This document shows, in pieces, positions 24,178 through 35,860 of a DNA stretch of 64,000 nt. Each line of letters starts with the position of its first letter. Position 1 is the first letter of the stretch. Source of the stretch: Bugula neritina (lineage: Eukaryota > Bryozoa > Gymnolaemata > Cheilostomatida > Bugulidae); assembly GCA_964035545.1 (NCBI GenBank), contig OZ037772.1, positions 12,961,818-13,025,817 on the forward strand. The letters run 5' to 3'. A program made the position numbers and the translations under genes. The notes beneath the pieces were generated by a model. The model was not told the origin of the DNA, did no database searches, and was given only the letters and a program-made list of their open reading frames with translations.

Positions 24178-24440
24178 TTATAAATTCAGTGAAGTTCTAT
24201 CTCCAGAAAACTCCAGTCTTGTAATACTTTGGCCAGACTGCTGGGCTTTGTGGCGGGAACTCACTATTATTAGAAGATCTTTTTGTGGGTATAAATGGCA
24301 AACTGCTTCACAATCAGTGTTCCTAAAACAAAGTAAACAGGTACAAAATCAGTACTATTATCATTGAATTATACGACAGAACAGCTGACAACAAAAATAA
24401 ACTTAGGTTTTTGCAAAATTTTCACTTTGGGGGCGAAGTA
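24178..24440 (-). pseudogene. Degenerate duplicate of the transposase 3' end
   Basis: This stretch resembles 24478-24742, the C-terminal coding part of the neighbouring transposase, base by base but with many changes. Shared landmarks include agatctttttgtgggt, a tcattgaattat/gtacgacagaac segment and ttttcactttggg/aactgcacttta. It lies inside the transposon downstream of the intact ORF. It is probably a relic of a tandem duplication or of a nested related element. Confidence 0.75.
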
Positions 24441-24488
24441 ACAAAGTTAACTTATCTTCAAAGTTGAGGGTTTATTGAAATTTCATCT

Positions 24489-26477
24489 CTAAAAAGCTCC
24501 AGCTTGGTAGTCACTCCGGTCAGGTCGTCTGGCTATTGTTGCTCTTTGATAGGTGGCCCGTCTCTTGGAAGCCTTTATTCTCTGCAGATCTTTTTTGTGG
24601 GTGTGCATTACCAGCTGTTTTCCAATCGTTATTCCTAAAATATCATAAACAGCAGCAAGAGCAGTACTACCATCATTGAATTGTAAGACAGCACAGTTGA
24701 CAGCAAGTTCTAACCTAGGTTTCTGCACAAACTGCACTTTAGGGCAAAGTAACCAAATTATCCTATGAAAAGACTCGTTATTATTTTGTGTACCCCCATG
24801 CAAGCATTTTGAAAGCAGAGAATCGGCTGTAAGAGCTTCAAAAACCGGTTTTATCTCTTCTAGTACAAAAGGTGGGAGACTATTCGAATTACCATCACCA
24901 CTACCATTTACTGCCGGGCAAGAATTATCACATGAGCTATGATTCCTATTCCTATGATGCCATATTCTCCAAATGCTTGCTTTCATACCCTCTAAGTTTC
25001 CTACATTATTCCTAATAGCTGCTCCATAATGACCCTGAATTCTCTTTATAGCAGCTTTATGCAACTTACCACTACCTCCTATACCTTTATACTTACGGCC
25101 TTCCCAATAAAACTCTTTTCCCTTACATTGCTGCACTTTATCTAATAAAAGCTTGCCCATTCGCTTTTGCACATGACCTACGCATTCAAGTTTCTCAACA
25201 ACAACATCTGGGCCATAGGGTTGGGCCTTACTTACAGCACTATAAGACTTGGAGTCTCCATCCCCTAAATATTTTACAAACCGTACTCCTCTCTTTTCGA
25301 CTGACCTCCTGAAAATTCTAACCATACCTACCGGCTCCATACCACCAGCTGAACCCTCATGATTTTTGACACAACTATGCTCTGGTGGTATACTATCTTT
25401 ATGACTGGCACATGTAAAACAATAACTAGAGAGAACTTCAGTATCAACTACTTTACCTGGTTTTCCTACTGAATGGGTAATAACAGTAGCTACCCCATTC
25501 TTACTACTAAAGCCCCTACGCTGCCAGGTACCATCACAAGATACTGTTATATCACTACTGTTACTCATACTAGCAGCTTCCCTGGCAGCCTGGTCCATTG
25601 ACTTACTAGCTAGCTCCTTAGTAATGTTACCAAGTCGCTCTACATCCTTGGCCCACTCACTAAAAGCGACAGGTGGGGGCAAACCTAGATGAGCAGAAAT
25701 AGTTGCAGCAGTACTTCTATGCCCACCTGCCAAGGTTGTACCAAAAGCCAACCGAGTATTCAAAGAAAACCTATGATCTACATCACGATCACTCATTACA
25801 CTACTTTCAATAAGAACACCACAAACAGAACAGGTAAAATCAAAAGCTGGTACAATTCCACTATGGCATTTTACACTAATTCGCAAGGACATAGCAGGGT
25901 GATCTTTACAAGCAATACTACCAGATGACAACCTACCCATAAGTTCTAAAACTAACTTAGTCTGCACTATAATACTGTCAGGCTGAGAATTTGCAGAACT
26001 AAATAAGAAATTTGAAGTACTTAGCTGATCATTTAGTTTAGCAGAGCTGGCAGTTGCAGCAGGAGTAGTGCCGGTAACTGTAGGTGTAGCATCACTAGTC
26101 AGACTCAAAGAGCTGGAGGCAGTCGGTGGTATAAGTTGATGGTCAGATGCAGCAGACTGGGGCTCCAATTGAAAGTCCATAGTACTAACTGAAAAGCTTG
26201 TAGATGCACTTAGATGTGCAGTAGAGTTAGTTACATTAGTGTTACTAATAGTAGTAGCGATAACTGGCGTAGCGGTGCCGGCAATAGTAGTAGTAGTAGT
26301 AGTAATCGTCATGGGTGGTCTAGTAGTAGGCGTAGTTGTGGGCGTCGTTGCACTTGCAGTTGCAGGCGTCGTAGCACTTGCAGGCGTCGTAGTAGTAGTA
26401 CTAGTAGTAATATCTAGTACTGGGTCAGCTTTTCTGTACTGATTTCCTCGAAACTGCCTTTTTTTAACCTTAGGCAT
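24489..26477 (-). CDS. DDE transposase of the TTAA transposon
   Basis: Single-exon ORF of 662 aa starting MPKVKKRQFRGNQYRKADP. Residues about 23-160 are low-complexity Thr/Ser/Ala; a basic tail closes the protein. A small Cys cluster (CHSG...CSVCG, about residues 200-217) could bind zinc. The catalytic core carries DGTWQRRG (Asp about 315), YLGDGDSKSY (Asp about 406 and 408) and NNNESFH (Glu about 568), a DDE arrangement matching the family I know as Mutator-like/Kolobok transposases of invertebrates. LECVGHVQKRMGKLL and YGAAIRNN between the second Asp and the Glu are also typical. No stop or frameshift interrupts it, so it could be active. It catalyses excision and reinsertion of the flanking element. 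Confidence 0.85.
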   Translation of the reverse strand: MPKVKKRQFRGNQYRKADPVLDITTSTTTTTPASATTPATASATTPTTTPTTRPPMTITTTTTTIAGTATPVIATTISNTNVTNSTAHLSASTSFSVSTMDFQLEPQSAASDHQLIPPTASSSLSLTSDATPTVTGTTPAATASSAKLNDQLSTSNFLFSSANSQPDSIIVQTKLVLELMGRLSSGSIACKDHPAMSLRISVKCHSGIVPAFDFTCSVCGVLIESSVMSDRDVDHRFSLNTRLAFGTTLAGGHRSTAATISAHLGLPPPVAFSEWAKDVERLGNITKELASKSMDQAAREAASMSNSSDITVSCDGTWQRRGFSSKNGVATVITHSVGKPGKVVDTEVLSSYCFTCASHKDSIPPEHSCVKNHEGSAGGMEPVGMVRIFRRSVEKRGVRFVKYLGDGDSKSYSAVSKAQPYGPDVVVEKLECVGHVQKRMGKLLLDKVQQCKGKEFYWEGRKYKGIGGSGKLHKAAIKRIQGHYGAAIRNNVGNLEGMKASIWRIWHHRNRNHSSCDNSCPAVNGSGDGNSNSLPPFVLEEIKPVFEALTADSLLSKCLHGGTQNNNESFHRIIWLLCPKVQFVQKPRLELAVNCAVLQFNDGSTALAAVYDILGITIGKQLVMHTHKKDLQRIKASKRRATYQRATIARRPDRSDYQAGAF

Positions 26478-27200
26478 GTTTACTGTGTCTGTAGTATACG
26501 TGCTGCTATGTTAGAGACTTATATAACGAGTCGGTACGAATATAAATATTATGTAATATTACTAATGTCAAAATAAGTAAATCACGGCACTTCGTAAAAC
26601 AAAATGTTGATAAATATAAAGTCAAATATGTCTTCTCTTTATTTTCACCGGTTGTAGAAGATCTAGATGAAGGATTGATGGTAAATTATCAGATTGTTTT
26701 GGCAGTTTGGAATATTGCGTGTAGCTTCTTTGTTCGTTTTGGCAAACAGGATGTGCGTCACAGATCACGCGATAAGCACAGCCAATAAATGAAGTGAATC
26801 GCGGGTCACGGGGTCAGGGTAATAAAATCCGACAAAACTATGCTAAATCAATTATCTTTGTTTTGCCTCAATGCGCTTACTGAGAGGTGTTATACACTGC
26901 CCATTAGTAAAGTAGGCTTTTCTGAAACTAATGCTGTACAGTACAACTGAGAATGCCGAGTTGAAAACAGTTAACAATGGTGCTAAAGTTAGTGATTATG
27001 GCTGCATTTTTTTTGTTTTTCACACCAGTTGCAACAAAGGGGTAACTTTAAATACACAATTTTAATAGAAAGAAAAGTAGAATATCAAAAAGAATCACAT
27101 CACTCGAATCTGGAAATTTTAGAGTTTTTATGCATAGTAAAATCCAAATATGGCCAAATTGACCACAATTTCTTAATTTTTAATCATAGTCCTGCCTTAA

Positions 27201-28244
27201 TGCAGATCTATACCACGTTGTGAGTAAAGCTGCCACAGATTCTTTTAAAAATATATATTAGTTTACAGGAATTTTATGGTTTTCATAATCAGTGTTTGGT
27301 GTCTATGTAATCAAGAACGAAAGTAAAGAGCAAATAGCTGGACTCAGTGTCACAAAAGTATCACCTTTGGTCTTTCTATTTACACATTAAACACAACTAT
27401 GAGTTACAGAGCATTTACATGTCCTTTATTTTCACCTGAGCAAACGAAATATTTTGTTTATCGAGTGTAGTATGCAACTGATTTTACTGGCGTGTTACAT
27501 TGCAATAATTGGATTATTTTTGTATTATGACAGTACCAGCAGTGATGTACACTGTCTGGACCGTAGGCCAAGGGTGCGTCTTGCGACACTAAGTACGATT
27601 CTACTACATAACCTCAGCTGCATTAGAAAGTTGCCTGAACAACTTAGTCTGATATTTACCTTTTACGCAACTATATAAAGTTCGCTAGATGAATCGTGTG
27701 ATTAGTAACCGTGCGCTGTAAACACACTCTATCGTTGATGAGCGTCCCATCGCGACTAATTGATTCGTTTTTGCTTTGTAAACGGTGTGCAATTCACATT
27801 ACAGTTTTATAACATTGCAGAATTTATTTATATTGTAGCAAAAATTCATTAAATAATTCTTTTTATTTACATAAAATATAAAAATAAAATAATTTTGTTG
27901 TTTTTCTAATGAAAAAATAAAATTCAATACAACCATACGCATTAAATACCAAGGGAGATAAACCCTAAATGTTATTTATCATTTATATCACAAGTTTCAT
28001 TATTAAAAGAGTTGAGAATTTGATTTAAGTCAAGAAATAGCACGAAGATAAATCATTGCAGATGTATATAGTCACAATATCTTTGAGAGGCACTTTGTCA
28101 AACGGATTTTTCTTAATTAAGAAGAGTTGAACTTTTAAAAAGCCTTGAATGAACAGTCATTCTCTTTCACATGTACAAACATGGCTTTTTTTCAGCTTAT
28201 TGAAACTACCAGCTTATCTATAAGAGTATTGGAGATAAGTCACT
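27201..28244. other. Intergenic, no gene seen
   Basis: AT-rich sequence to the right of the transposon. A 74-codon ORF at 27454-27678 with a hydrophobic start has no recognisable homology and is not called. Confidence 0.4.
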
Positions 28245-28480
28245 TGTACTGATTAGGTCACCTGTGCTAATTAGGTCACATGCACTAATTAGGTCACCTG
28301 TGCTAATTAGGTCACATGCACTAATCAGGTCACCTGTGCTAATTAAGTCACTTGTGCTAATTAGCACAAGTGACCTAATTGGGTCATATATACTACTCAG
28401 GTCACTTGTGCTAATTAGTTCATATATAGGCTACTAGTTAGGTTACATATACAAATTAAGTCACATGTATTAACTAGATA
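28245..28480 (+). repeat. ~16-bp repeat (ctaattaggtcacctgtg)
   Basis: About a dozen diverged units of ctaattaggtcac, alternating cctgtg and catgca. One inverted copy at 28348-28382 (gtgctaattagcacaagtgacctaatt) gives a local palindrome. Confidence 0.85.
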
Positions 28481-28734
28481 CTGGTAACTGGTTACCTAAG
28501 AAATGAACGTGCAGGCAGATATTGACAAAACAACCCGTCAGGTTATGTATGAATACATCCTCTCATCACACACATAAATCTTAGGACGAGTTAACACCCA
28601 TAATCCTCTCTAATCCAACTGTAAGAGAAGCTGAGTAATGGTGTGAAGGATGAGCCCAACTGGTTGATATATTATATATTATATATACATGTAAGTATTA
28701 TACGTTATATACATTATATACTTGTCCTCAGGAG

Positions 28735-28850
28735 GCGCAGGTGTGTCTGCTGCATATATTTACCTGAAGGTTAGACTGCAGCTCCATACCAACAGGTAAG
28801 ATGTTATGTAACTTTATATACCAACAGGTAAGGTGTTGTATAACTTTATA
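28735..28850 (+). other. Probable non-coding 5' exon of the protease gene, with duplicated donor
   Basis: After acceptor-like cctcag at about 28733 comes a more GC-rich stretch ending ccaacag before gtaagatg at 28796. The same 30-35 bp (ccaacag, gtaagg, ttatataacttta) is repeated once immediately downstream, giving two donors in tandem. It could splice to the acceptor ctgtag at 29289, six bases before the ATG. No transcript evidence. Confidence 0.45.
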
Positions 28851-29054
28851 TACTATTTATATTAGAAATTGTTATTAATGTCTTACAATATTTGATGTAA
28901 TATAAAAACACATATATTAAAGTGTTACACCCCACTGCTTGAACAGTACTGCTAAACTATAATAATGTGTTACATGTATAAGTACTGCTAAACTTTATAA
29001 GTTGCTGTAATAGTAAGTCTTACTTTTGGTTCAATTGTTGCTGCTAAAGATTAG

Positions 29055-29245
29055 ATGTTCACTTACAATGTATCACACTATGTGTCACAATGTATCACAC
29101 TATGTGTCACACTATAATGAGTCACACAATGTATCACACTATGTGTCACACAATGTATCACACTATGAGTCACACAATGTATCACACTATGTGTCACACT
29201 ATGAGTCACACAATGTATCACACTATGTGTCACACACTCAGTCAC
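29055..29245 (+). repeat. Tandem repeat (gtatcacactatgtgtcaca)
   Basis: About nine units of tcacactatgtg/gagtcacacaatgtatcac, upstream of the protease start codon. Confidence 0.92.
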
Positions 29246-29295
29246 CATGTATATTAAGTGTGATATTGAAGAAGTTGCCTCCCCTGTAGCCCACC

Positions 29296-32200
29296 ATGAA
29301 CCTCTGTGTGATCACTCTGGTAATGCTGAGCTGGAGCTGTGGCCGTCTCACCGCCAAACCCATCGAAACAGGAAACCAAAGTGACTTGGCCGTAGCAGAG
29401 GAGATCAAGAGGGCTAGAGACGCACTCTTGTGGCTTCAGTTCTTCGAGTATGCAGAAAAGGTGGGTACGAGCTATCAATGCCCCTTCTTCACTAACAGTA
29501 ACAGTAGAAAGTGGCTGAGAAAACTCTTCTAGTGTTTTTTTACAAACTAATATTAATATTCCACTTTTAAACCGCAGAAGTTAAAGTTACAGTTGAGGCA
29601 GTTTATTTCAGTATGTATCACACAGTCCACAGGGTGGACCACAGAGCAGTTTATCTCAAAGGAGGAGGGGGTAGCGGACTGGTAGAATATGTAACAGTTT
29701 GACCTGATGCAGACTAAATCAATGAGATTATGTGTCATTAAAGGCCTCAACTATTCATTGGATTAAGTTATTAATCCACATATTATGCTAAGATCTCTTT
29801 AACGCACTTTGTATTTGAGGTTGGCACTGGATAGTGATTTATCTCAGGGGTAACCAGTTGGAGTAATTTCTAATATAATACAAGATTAATAACTCAAATC
29901 GCACCTTATCTTAGTATGACAAGTTTCGTGAATGGCACAAGCCTTAGAACAAAGGAACATTTTGCAGGGTGGTGTGTAACCCTACCCTGCTATTTTGCAT
30001 TAAAAGTTGCTATAGCCTACATATAAAAGTAATACATGGCTTTATTTTCTTGATAGTGATTTGCCTTCTCTATATAATTGTTTTATAGCAATCTTATTTG
30101 CCTAAAGGCATTCTTGCAGTGCCTTGAAAGTTCAGGCAATAAAGTCTATAATTAATCCATCTAATATTATATTTTAAAATCGGCACCTTGAAAGAATCTT
30201 CAGTGAAAAGAAATGTAAGAAAATTTACTTGTACTTTACAGCTACCTATGGATGGGCCAATTATCTATTACTTCTAGTTGACTATATCCTGTTGTTTCAA
30301 TACAACTTTACCTAATAATGACAAGATTAACACTTCTACATTGTTTGTATTATTTTGCTCCCTGCTAATCGATATTTATGACTGTATATTTTAATAATAT
30401 AAGCAAGATCTGTCATAACTTATGATATGATAGTGAAATAAGCAGAATGTACTTATAATACACAGGATGTGTTATATAGTTACTTATCAGCTTACAGAAT
30501 ATATAACAATAACATAGAAGCTGTACCAGTGCAGCTTGGCAGGTAAAAGTTTAGTAGAATAATTATACAATACTTTAGGCAGCTAATCATCTAGGTAATA
30601 ATGGCATCACATCCTCGATTACTTTACATAGCAACAGTATTGTCAAGTCACACCATAGATTAGCTCTGGTATTGCCTAGTCACACTGTAGATTAGCCCTG
30701 GTATTGTCTAGTCACACTGTTACAGCACTGAAGCTACACATCCTATGCGTCATGGCATTTCCTCTAAGGGTGCAGGTATTAAGGGATTAGAGACTTAGAG
30801 GGGATTACGGAGAGGATGTATGGATAGCTAAGTGTTTCATTCATTCAGTGCTAGTTAATCCAGAGTCTAGCTTTTAGCTGTGGAGTTACTGTGTTATACA
30901 CTACGATCCAGAGAGGGGGGCTACACACAGGGCCGCTACTCAAAAGCTAGCTTACATTGCTATGGAGTAACACGGAACTAATTGTCAATACTAAATACTC
31001 CTGTGTCAACTAAGCAGAAAATAAAACTATTACTTTAATAAAGTGCACTATTCCAACACATCTCAGCTAGTTGTTCATTATTAGTCTAGGTCTCTAAGAC
31101 TATTGAGCTCTAACTCAGCATCTACTGGTCTATGAACTAACCTGGCTGTTAGAGGTCTTTGTAACAAGACATTATGAACTTTCTGGTGTAACCTTGGAAT
31201 GACCTTGTAGAACGACACAGTGGAAGACTGTCTGAGCTGTGAGATAGAAGAGTGTGAGGAAGACTGTCTGGTCAAACTGAACAATATTCTCTCTCAGCCT
31301 CTCCGAGCCATGAAGGAGTTCTACAGGATCCACCCCTTGGATGGTGAATATTAATAAAATATTATATAGTATAGTATAGCATAGTATAGTATATAGTATA
31401 GTATAGTATAGTATAGTATAGTATAGTATAGTATATAGTATAGTATAGTATAGTATAGTATAGTATAGTATAGTATAGTATAGTATATAGTATATAGTAT
31501 AGTATAGTATATAGTATAGTATAGTATAATATAGTATATAGTATAGTATAGTATAGTATATAGTATAATATAGTATAGTGTATACTATATTATATAGTAT
31601 ATATTCATCAGGTAATTTGACCGAAGAGGTACTTGAGAAGATGTCAGAGTACAGATGCAAGGAAAAGGACATACCAGAAGCTGATGACATCACCAATGTC
31701 AAGGTCGCTGACGACAAAGCAGAAGATCACGTGAGAAGGAAGAGATACACACGGCTGGCAAATCAACGCTGGGATCTGCAGAGAACGCCTGTACTCACCA
31801 TCAGCTTCCTGGATTATCTGCAGAAGTTCACTCCAGCTCAGCAGGAGCAGATCGCTGCAGAGTGTGCCACGGTAAGTTCCGTCAACTAATAGCACTTCCC
31901 GCAGCTTCTGGTTAAACAGGTAGACGTTTAGAGAGTTGTCTCTGCTTATGGCATTGCATATTGGTTTGTGAGTTAGCTTCAAGTAACTAATATTAATGAG
32001 CAGTTAACTATTCGATTTTACAGCTGTGGGCAAAGCCGTCTGGCCTGGCCTTCCAAATCAAGCCCTACAGTGGCACCACCAACATTGGAATCAGTCACAC
32101 ATACATTGACGGTCCCTACAACTCTCTGGGAAGTGGCATGTCCCCCATGCCCTACTCTAATGGCTACTCCTTCCTCAAGTTAGACCGAGCTGAACCCTGG

Positions 32201-33586
32201 AAACTACGGAATTCCTCTCCAGGGCAAGGTAAGCACAACTCCTAACTGACCGAAGTTTTCAGATTATACAAAAGCTAGTAAAAGACACAGGTGCTCACCT
32301 ATCTCCGCTTTGTACTCTTAGGGTATGGGTAGTAATTGGCACACATGGGAAACCTTATTAAATATCTTGTGTCTGTAATCTATGTCACTTAAATTAAAAA
32401 GAATTACCCAAATTTCAAAATAATTTAGATTATTCTACATGATATAAAGAACTGTAATCACTAATAGAACTAGAAGACATAGTACCTTTACAATTCCTTA
32501 TGGTATCTGTTGTCAGGGGTCTCATTGAAGTGGGCCATGTGCCATGAAATGGGACACAACCTTGACTTTGGTCACAGTCAGGATAGGAACTCTATCATGT
32601 ACCCCTCGGCTGGCTACGGTCTGGAGCAGTTATCTCCTCGTGATGTCCAGGGGGTCGTAAATCTCTATGGTAGAGCTAATGGAAAGGTTTGTTCATATGT
32701 TATGATCTGAAGGTAATGTTTCATGATGCTTAATACGTCATTTGTAAGCACAATTCAAATATCAATTATTTTATAATCTGTTTTAAATCAAAATAATGTC
32801 CATTAAGCAAATATTTTTATTATTATTATTTAAAAGTTCACATAATATTGATATCTTAAGATTATAATTCTAATAATAATGTAAGTGGTGATAGGCTGCA
32901 TCAGTTAGTAGAGTTTTTCTATTGGGTAGGAGAAAGACTTCCCAAATCACACATAAACACCTGATCTATCCCTAACAATGATGTCTATTTGATACAGTCG
33001 CTTTCTGAGTATTTAACCCAGTTATAGCTGCTCTTGAATGTTGTGCAGAAGAACATCATGTTCCAGTTGGTTTTAGTATAGTTTCTATTTATAGATGGTG
33101 CTCCTATTTATAGATGGTGCTTCTATTTATAGATGGTGCTCCTATTTATAGATGGTGCTTCTATTTATAGATGGTTTCTATTTTTAGACAGTTGTTGGAG
33201 CAGCAGTACAGCCAGAGCCAGTAATGAGAGCCAATCTGGGGCCAGCGTTCAGGTCTGCTCCTAGACAAGTCCAAAGGCCTGCTCCTAGACAAGTCCAAAG
33301 GCCTGCTCCAAGGCCGACTTTCCAGAGCCGTCAGCCGGTTCCTCGTCCAGTACCTCAGCCGGCTCCTAGAGTGGCGCCCACCAGAGTTTCAGATAAGAGG
33401 AGAGAAATGGAAGCTGCCATGAGACAGAGACAGAAGTTGAAGCAGAGGAGACAAGACAAGAGACAGAGTAGCAGACGGTCCAGAGCCAAGTCTAGACGGG
33501 GGACAGTTGACGAGCCCCAGTTCTCATCACGTGGTACAGCACCGCCTGGACACGAGCCCAACTTTCGACCTAGACGGAGCCTATAG
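29296..33586 (+). CDS. Matrixin-like (MMP family) metalloprotease, no hemopexin domain
   Basis: Six exons join to about 443 aa: 29296-29460, 31211-31343, 31612-31871, 32024-32228, 32517-32686, 33188-33586. A signal peptide starts MNLCVITLVMLSWSCG. The propeptide has an unusual four-cysteine stretch (DCLSCEIEECEEDC) and, in the cysteine-switch position, YRCKEKD instead of PRCGxPD. HVRRKRYT is a furin-type site, so activation in the secretory pathway is likely. The catalytic part shows FLKLDRAEPW (the calcium/structural motif region), the zinc motif HEMGHNLDFGH and a Met-turn SIMYPSAGY. The zinc motif has Asp where matrixins have an invariant Gly. Instead of a hemopexin domain the C-terminus is a Pro/Arg-rich, then very basic tail (RRQDKRQSSRRSRAKSRRG). 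It is probably secreted; activity is plausible but not certain. Confidence 0.82.
31360..31600 (+). repeat. (tatag)n microsatellite, intron 2 of the protease gene
   Basis: About 45 tandem tatag/tagta units ending 12 bp before the exon 3 acceptor (catcag, 31611). Confidence 0.95.
33075..33190 (+). repeat. ~20-bp repeat copying the exon 6 acceptor side
   Basis: Five units of ctatttatagatggtgct(c/t) run into the true acceptor ctatttttag at 33187. Each unit carries a pyrimidine tract plus tag. Confidence 0.75.
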
Positions 33587-34678
33587 ATCTCAGACTACAT
33601 AGCAAAATGAATACAATATAATACAATACGATGTTCTCCATTTACTGTGCAACTCAAAAGGTGGAGTTCTGTTCCAAGACATAGAACTTGAGTCAACTTT
33701 GAATAAGAAATGATAAAACTAGTGCATTCTCTTTGTATAAGGCTATTGATAATCTCGGACATCAGCTAAATGTATTTCCACACTCAGGTCAAGGGCGGAT
33801 TACATGTGATTAATTACGTAGTACATGATAGCCGATGAGGTTATATTATTAGAATGACAACTCCTGGTAAAATATTTTATTCTTACAAACCGTATGAATC
33901 TAAGAACCAAATAGTTTTTATTTATATCAATCTTATGATTTTTAAAAGCTATACATTATTTGTATTATTTAGCCAGACCTTTGTTGTCATGAGTTGAAGT
34001 AATATATAGTAATATATATGAGTATATTGACGTGATGTAACATGGTTATTCCCTTACAGTCTGCATGTACTCAAAATGCACTAAGAGTAAATACTAGTTT
34101 CCTATTTAATTGTCTTTGTAGAGAAATCATAGAAATAAAAAATTAAAACTATATTTCTATACCTATGTATTAATATTATAACATTCCTACTACCTTAACC
34201 AAGGTGACAAGTTCTAAAAGCAATATATTTCAGTATAATGTCATAACAATGTATATAATAATAATATAATATACACATATTATGTATACTGGTATGATAT
34301 CTGCAGTTTGCATGTATATATTGATATAATGTTATAAAAATATAATATTATATAGTATGCAACTATAATATAATATATAGAATGTAACTATACTAATATA
34401 ATATAGTACATAGAATGTAACTATAATATAATACAATATATACAATGTACCTATAATATAATATAATATATAGAATGTACCGGTAACTATAATATAATAT
34501 AATACAATATATACAATTTTATAGCTGCACTTTGTTCATGAAAGTCTCAAGTAATCAAATCAGAAGTTGCATCAAACAGTCAGCCCTCGCATTCTTCACT
34601 AATATTTGAAATTCTTTCCTCAATGAAGTTAATAATATTAAGTTAGACTAAGTTTCTAGTACATAAAATTATAGCAAT
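33587..34678. other. Intergenic between the protease and the first intronless paralogue
   Basis: Very AT-rich; imperfect ataatataatatagaatgta repeats at 34330-34510. No gene seen. Confidence 0.5.
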
Positions 34679-35860
34679 ATGGCTGGTTCCATTAGAGCTC
34701 TGCATGAAACACTCTGTGAATTAGTGAGCTCCAAGAAGATAGCTATTAGGGGAATTGGAGCAAACCAAAAAGGAAAAATAGTATTCTATTTATTTGACAA
34801 TGACAGCTGCGCTGTGAAAGGTATGATTGAGCACAACTACCATGAGAACCAGATGGAACTATATGACAACTTCTCCAGGTGCCTGCTCGTTGGCCGGGGA
34901 CATCCCAACCCCACAGCTGAAGTCTCCTTCTCCGTGTATTTACCAACCAGAGTAGGCGTGATGCAGATTGCAAATGGGGACCAAAGCAAGTTCTGTCTCT
35001 ACATGGCAAACAACACAGGTGCGGAAATTAATTTCCGTGACTGCTCATCTGAGGAGAAATCCTACAACTTGGCGGTACTAAACTCGGAGGACAACTCCCT
35101 TCTGATATTTGTGAACCGCTACTTCTCTCTTGTCAACGTTCAATACCAGTTTTGCCGCTGCCCTCTGATTAGAGTCCTCAGTATCTTCCTTGCCGTGCAG
35201 TTGTTGCAGAAGAAGAGTTACACCTGCATAGAGGGCCTGCCGTATCAGATCCTGAGTGAGGTGGGGCCTCAGAATCCCTTCCCACTAGCCTTTGACATTC
35301 TGGCTACAATCAACAGGTATATACTCATGGTGGCTGTCCAAACGGCCGACCACGGCGGCAGCAAGTATCTTTACTTGATCACTAAACAAAACAACATCCA
35401 GAATGTTGTTTTGGTCTGTCGGATTGTAAATCTGGAAGCTGGCCCCAGCATGTACATCGAAGATCAATACGGTAGAGAGGGATTCCGCTGTGACTCGGTG
35501 CGAGGGGAGCACGTCTCCCAGCTAGTCATCAGAGCATCTCAAACTGAGCAACACATAGGAACAGTGGAGACAAATAAGTTGGATGGACTCATCACAGGGA
35601 CCTCCATTACTGATGGCCACTGCTTTCAGCTGTTGCCTTTTCAGACTGGCTATAGAATACAAAGCAACAGTGGTGAAATTGTGGGCAGCCACTGCAAAAT
35701 AGGCTCATTCTTCCAAATCAGGTACTCTATGGATAAATATGTCCCACTATATCACCGCCTGGTCACACTCATCATGAGCTGGCTCAACTTCTCTGCATCA
35801 TATAAAATGATGGAAGAAAAAGTTCCTTTGGTAAAGATGCATAAATACTCCTCATTATGA
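34679..35860 (+). CDS. Intronless unknown-family protein A, possible tubby/scramblase-like fold
   Basis: A single open frame of 393 aa (MAGSIRALHETLCELVSS...). It is clearly homologous along its length to the minus-strand gene at 36463-37641. Landmarks at about residues 21-50: IRGIGANQKGKIVFYLFD, VKGMIEH, then ELYDNFSRCLLVG. The middle holds PLIRVLSIFLAVQLL, and the C-terminus LVTLIMSWLNF followed by EEKVPLVKMHKYSS. The short beta-strand phrases followed by a buried hydrophobic helix, twice in the protein, recall tandem tubby/scramblase/LURP-like domains, but I cannot name the family. There is no signal peptide or clear membrane helix, so it is probably cytosolic or membrane-peripheral. The ATG follows an AT-rich leader. 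The lack of introns, unlike neighbouring genes, could mean retroposition or an intron-poor family. Confidence 0.8.
   Translation: MAGSIRALHETLCELVSSKKIAIRGIGANQKGKIVFYLFDNDSCAVKGMIEHNYHENQMELYDNFSRCLLVGRGHPNPTAEVSFSVYLPTRVGVMQIANGDQSKFCLYMANNTGAEINFRDCSSEEKSYNLAVLNSEDNSLLIFVNRYFSLVNVQYQFCRCPLIRVLSIFLAVQLLQKKSYTCIEGLPYQILSEVGPQNPFPLAFDILATINRYILMVAVQTADHGGSKYLYLITKQNNIQNVVLVCRIVNLEAGPSMYIEDQYGREGFRCDSVRGEHVSQLVIRASQTEQHIGTVETNKLDGLITGTSITDGHCFQLLPFQTGYRIQSNSGEIVGSHCKIGSFFQIRYSMDKYVPLYHRLVTLIMSWLNFSASYKMMEEKVPLVKMHKYSSL

Larger units (their letters stand above)
23397..27196 (-). mobile_element. Complete 3.8-kb cut-and-paste DNA transposon (Kolobok/Mutator-like), TTAA target site
   Basis: Terminal inverted repeats begin GGCAGGACT[C/A]TGATT at 23397 and, on the other strand, at 27196. 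Weaker similarity lies further inside (ttggccatat on both). Each end is flanked by TTAA (23393-23396 and 27197-27200), as expected for a TTAA target duplication. One long minus-strand ORF encodes the transposase. The left subterminal region (23400-24130) contains two or three diverged copies of a segment with atatcttgaaacct and gtagcaaccgaaaa. Both termini and the ORF look intact, so the insertion is probably young. I favour Kolobok because of the TTAA, but the superfamily call is inference. Confidence 0.85.

Noticed and set aside
26214-26442. Plus-strand Ser/Arg- and Val-rich ORFs
   Set aside because: Antisense shadows of the low-complexity Thr/Ala region of the transposase.
27454-27678. 74-codon ORF with a hydrophobic start
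   Set aside because: Short, isolated, no splice partner or homology; random occurrence is likely.
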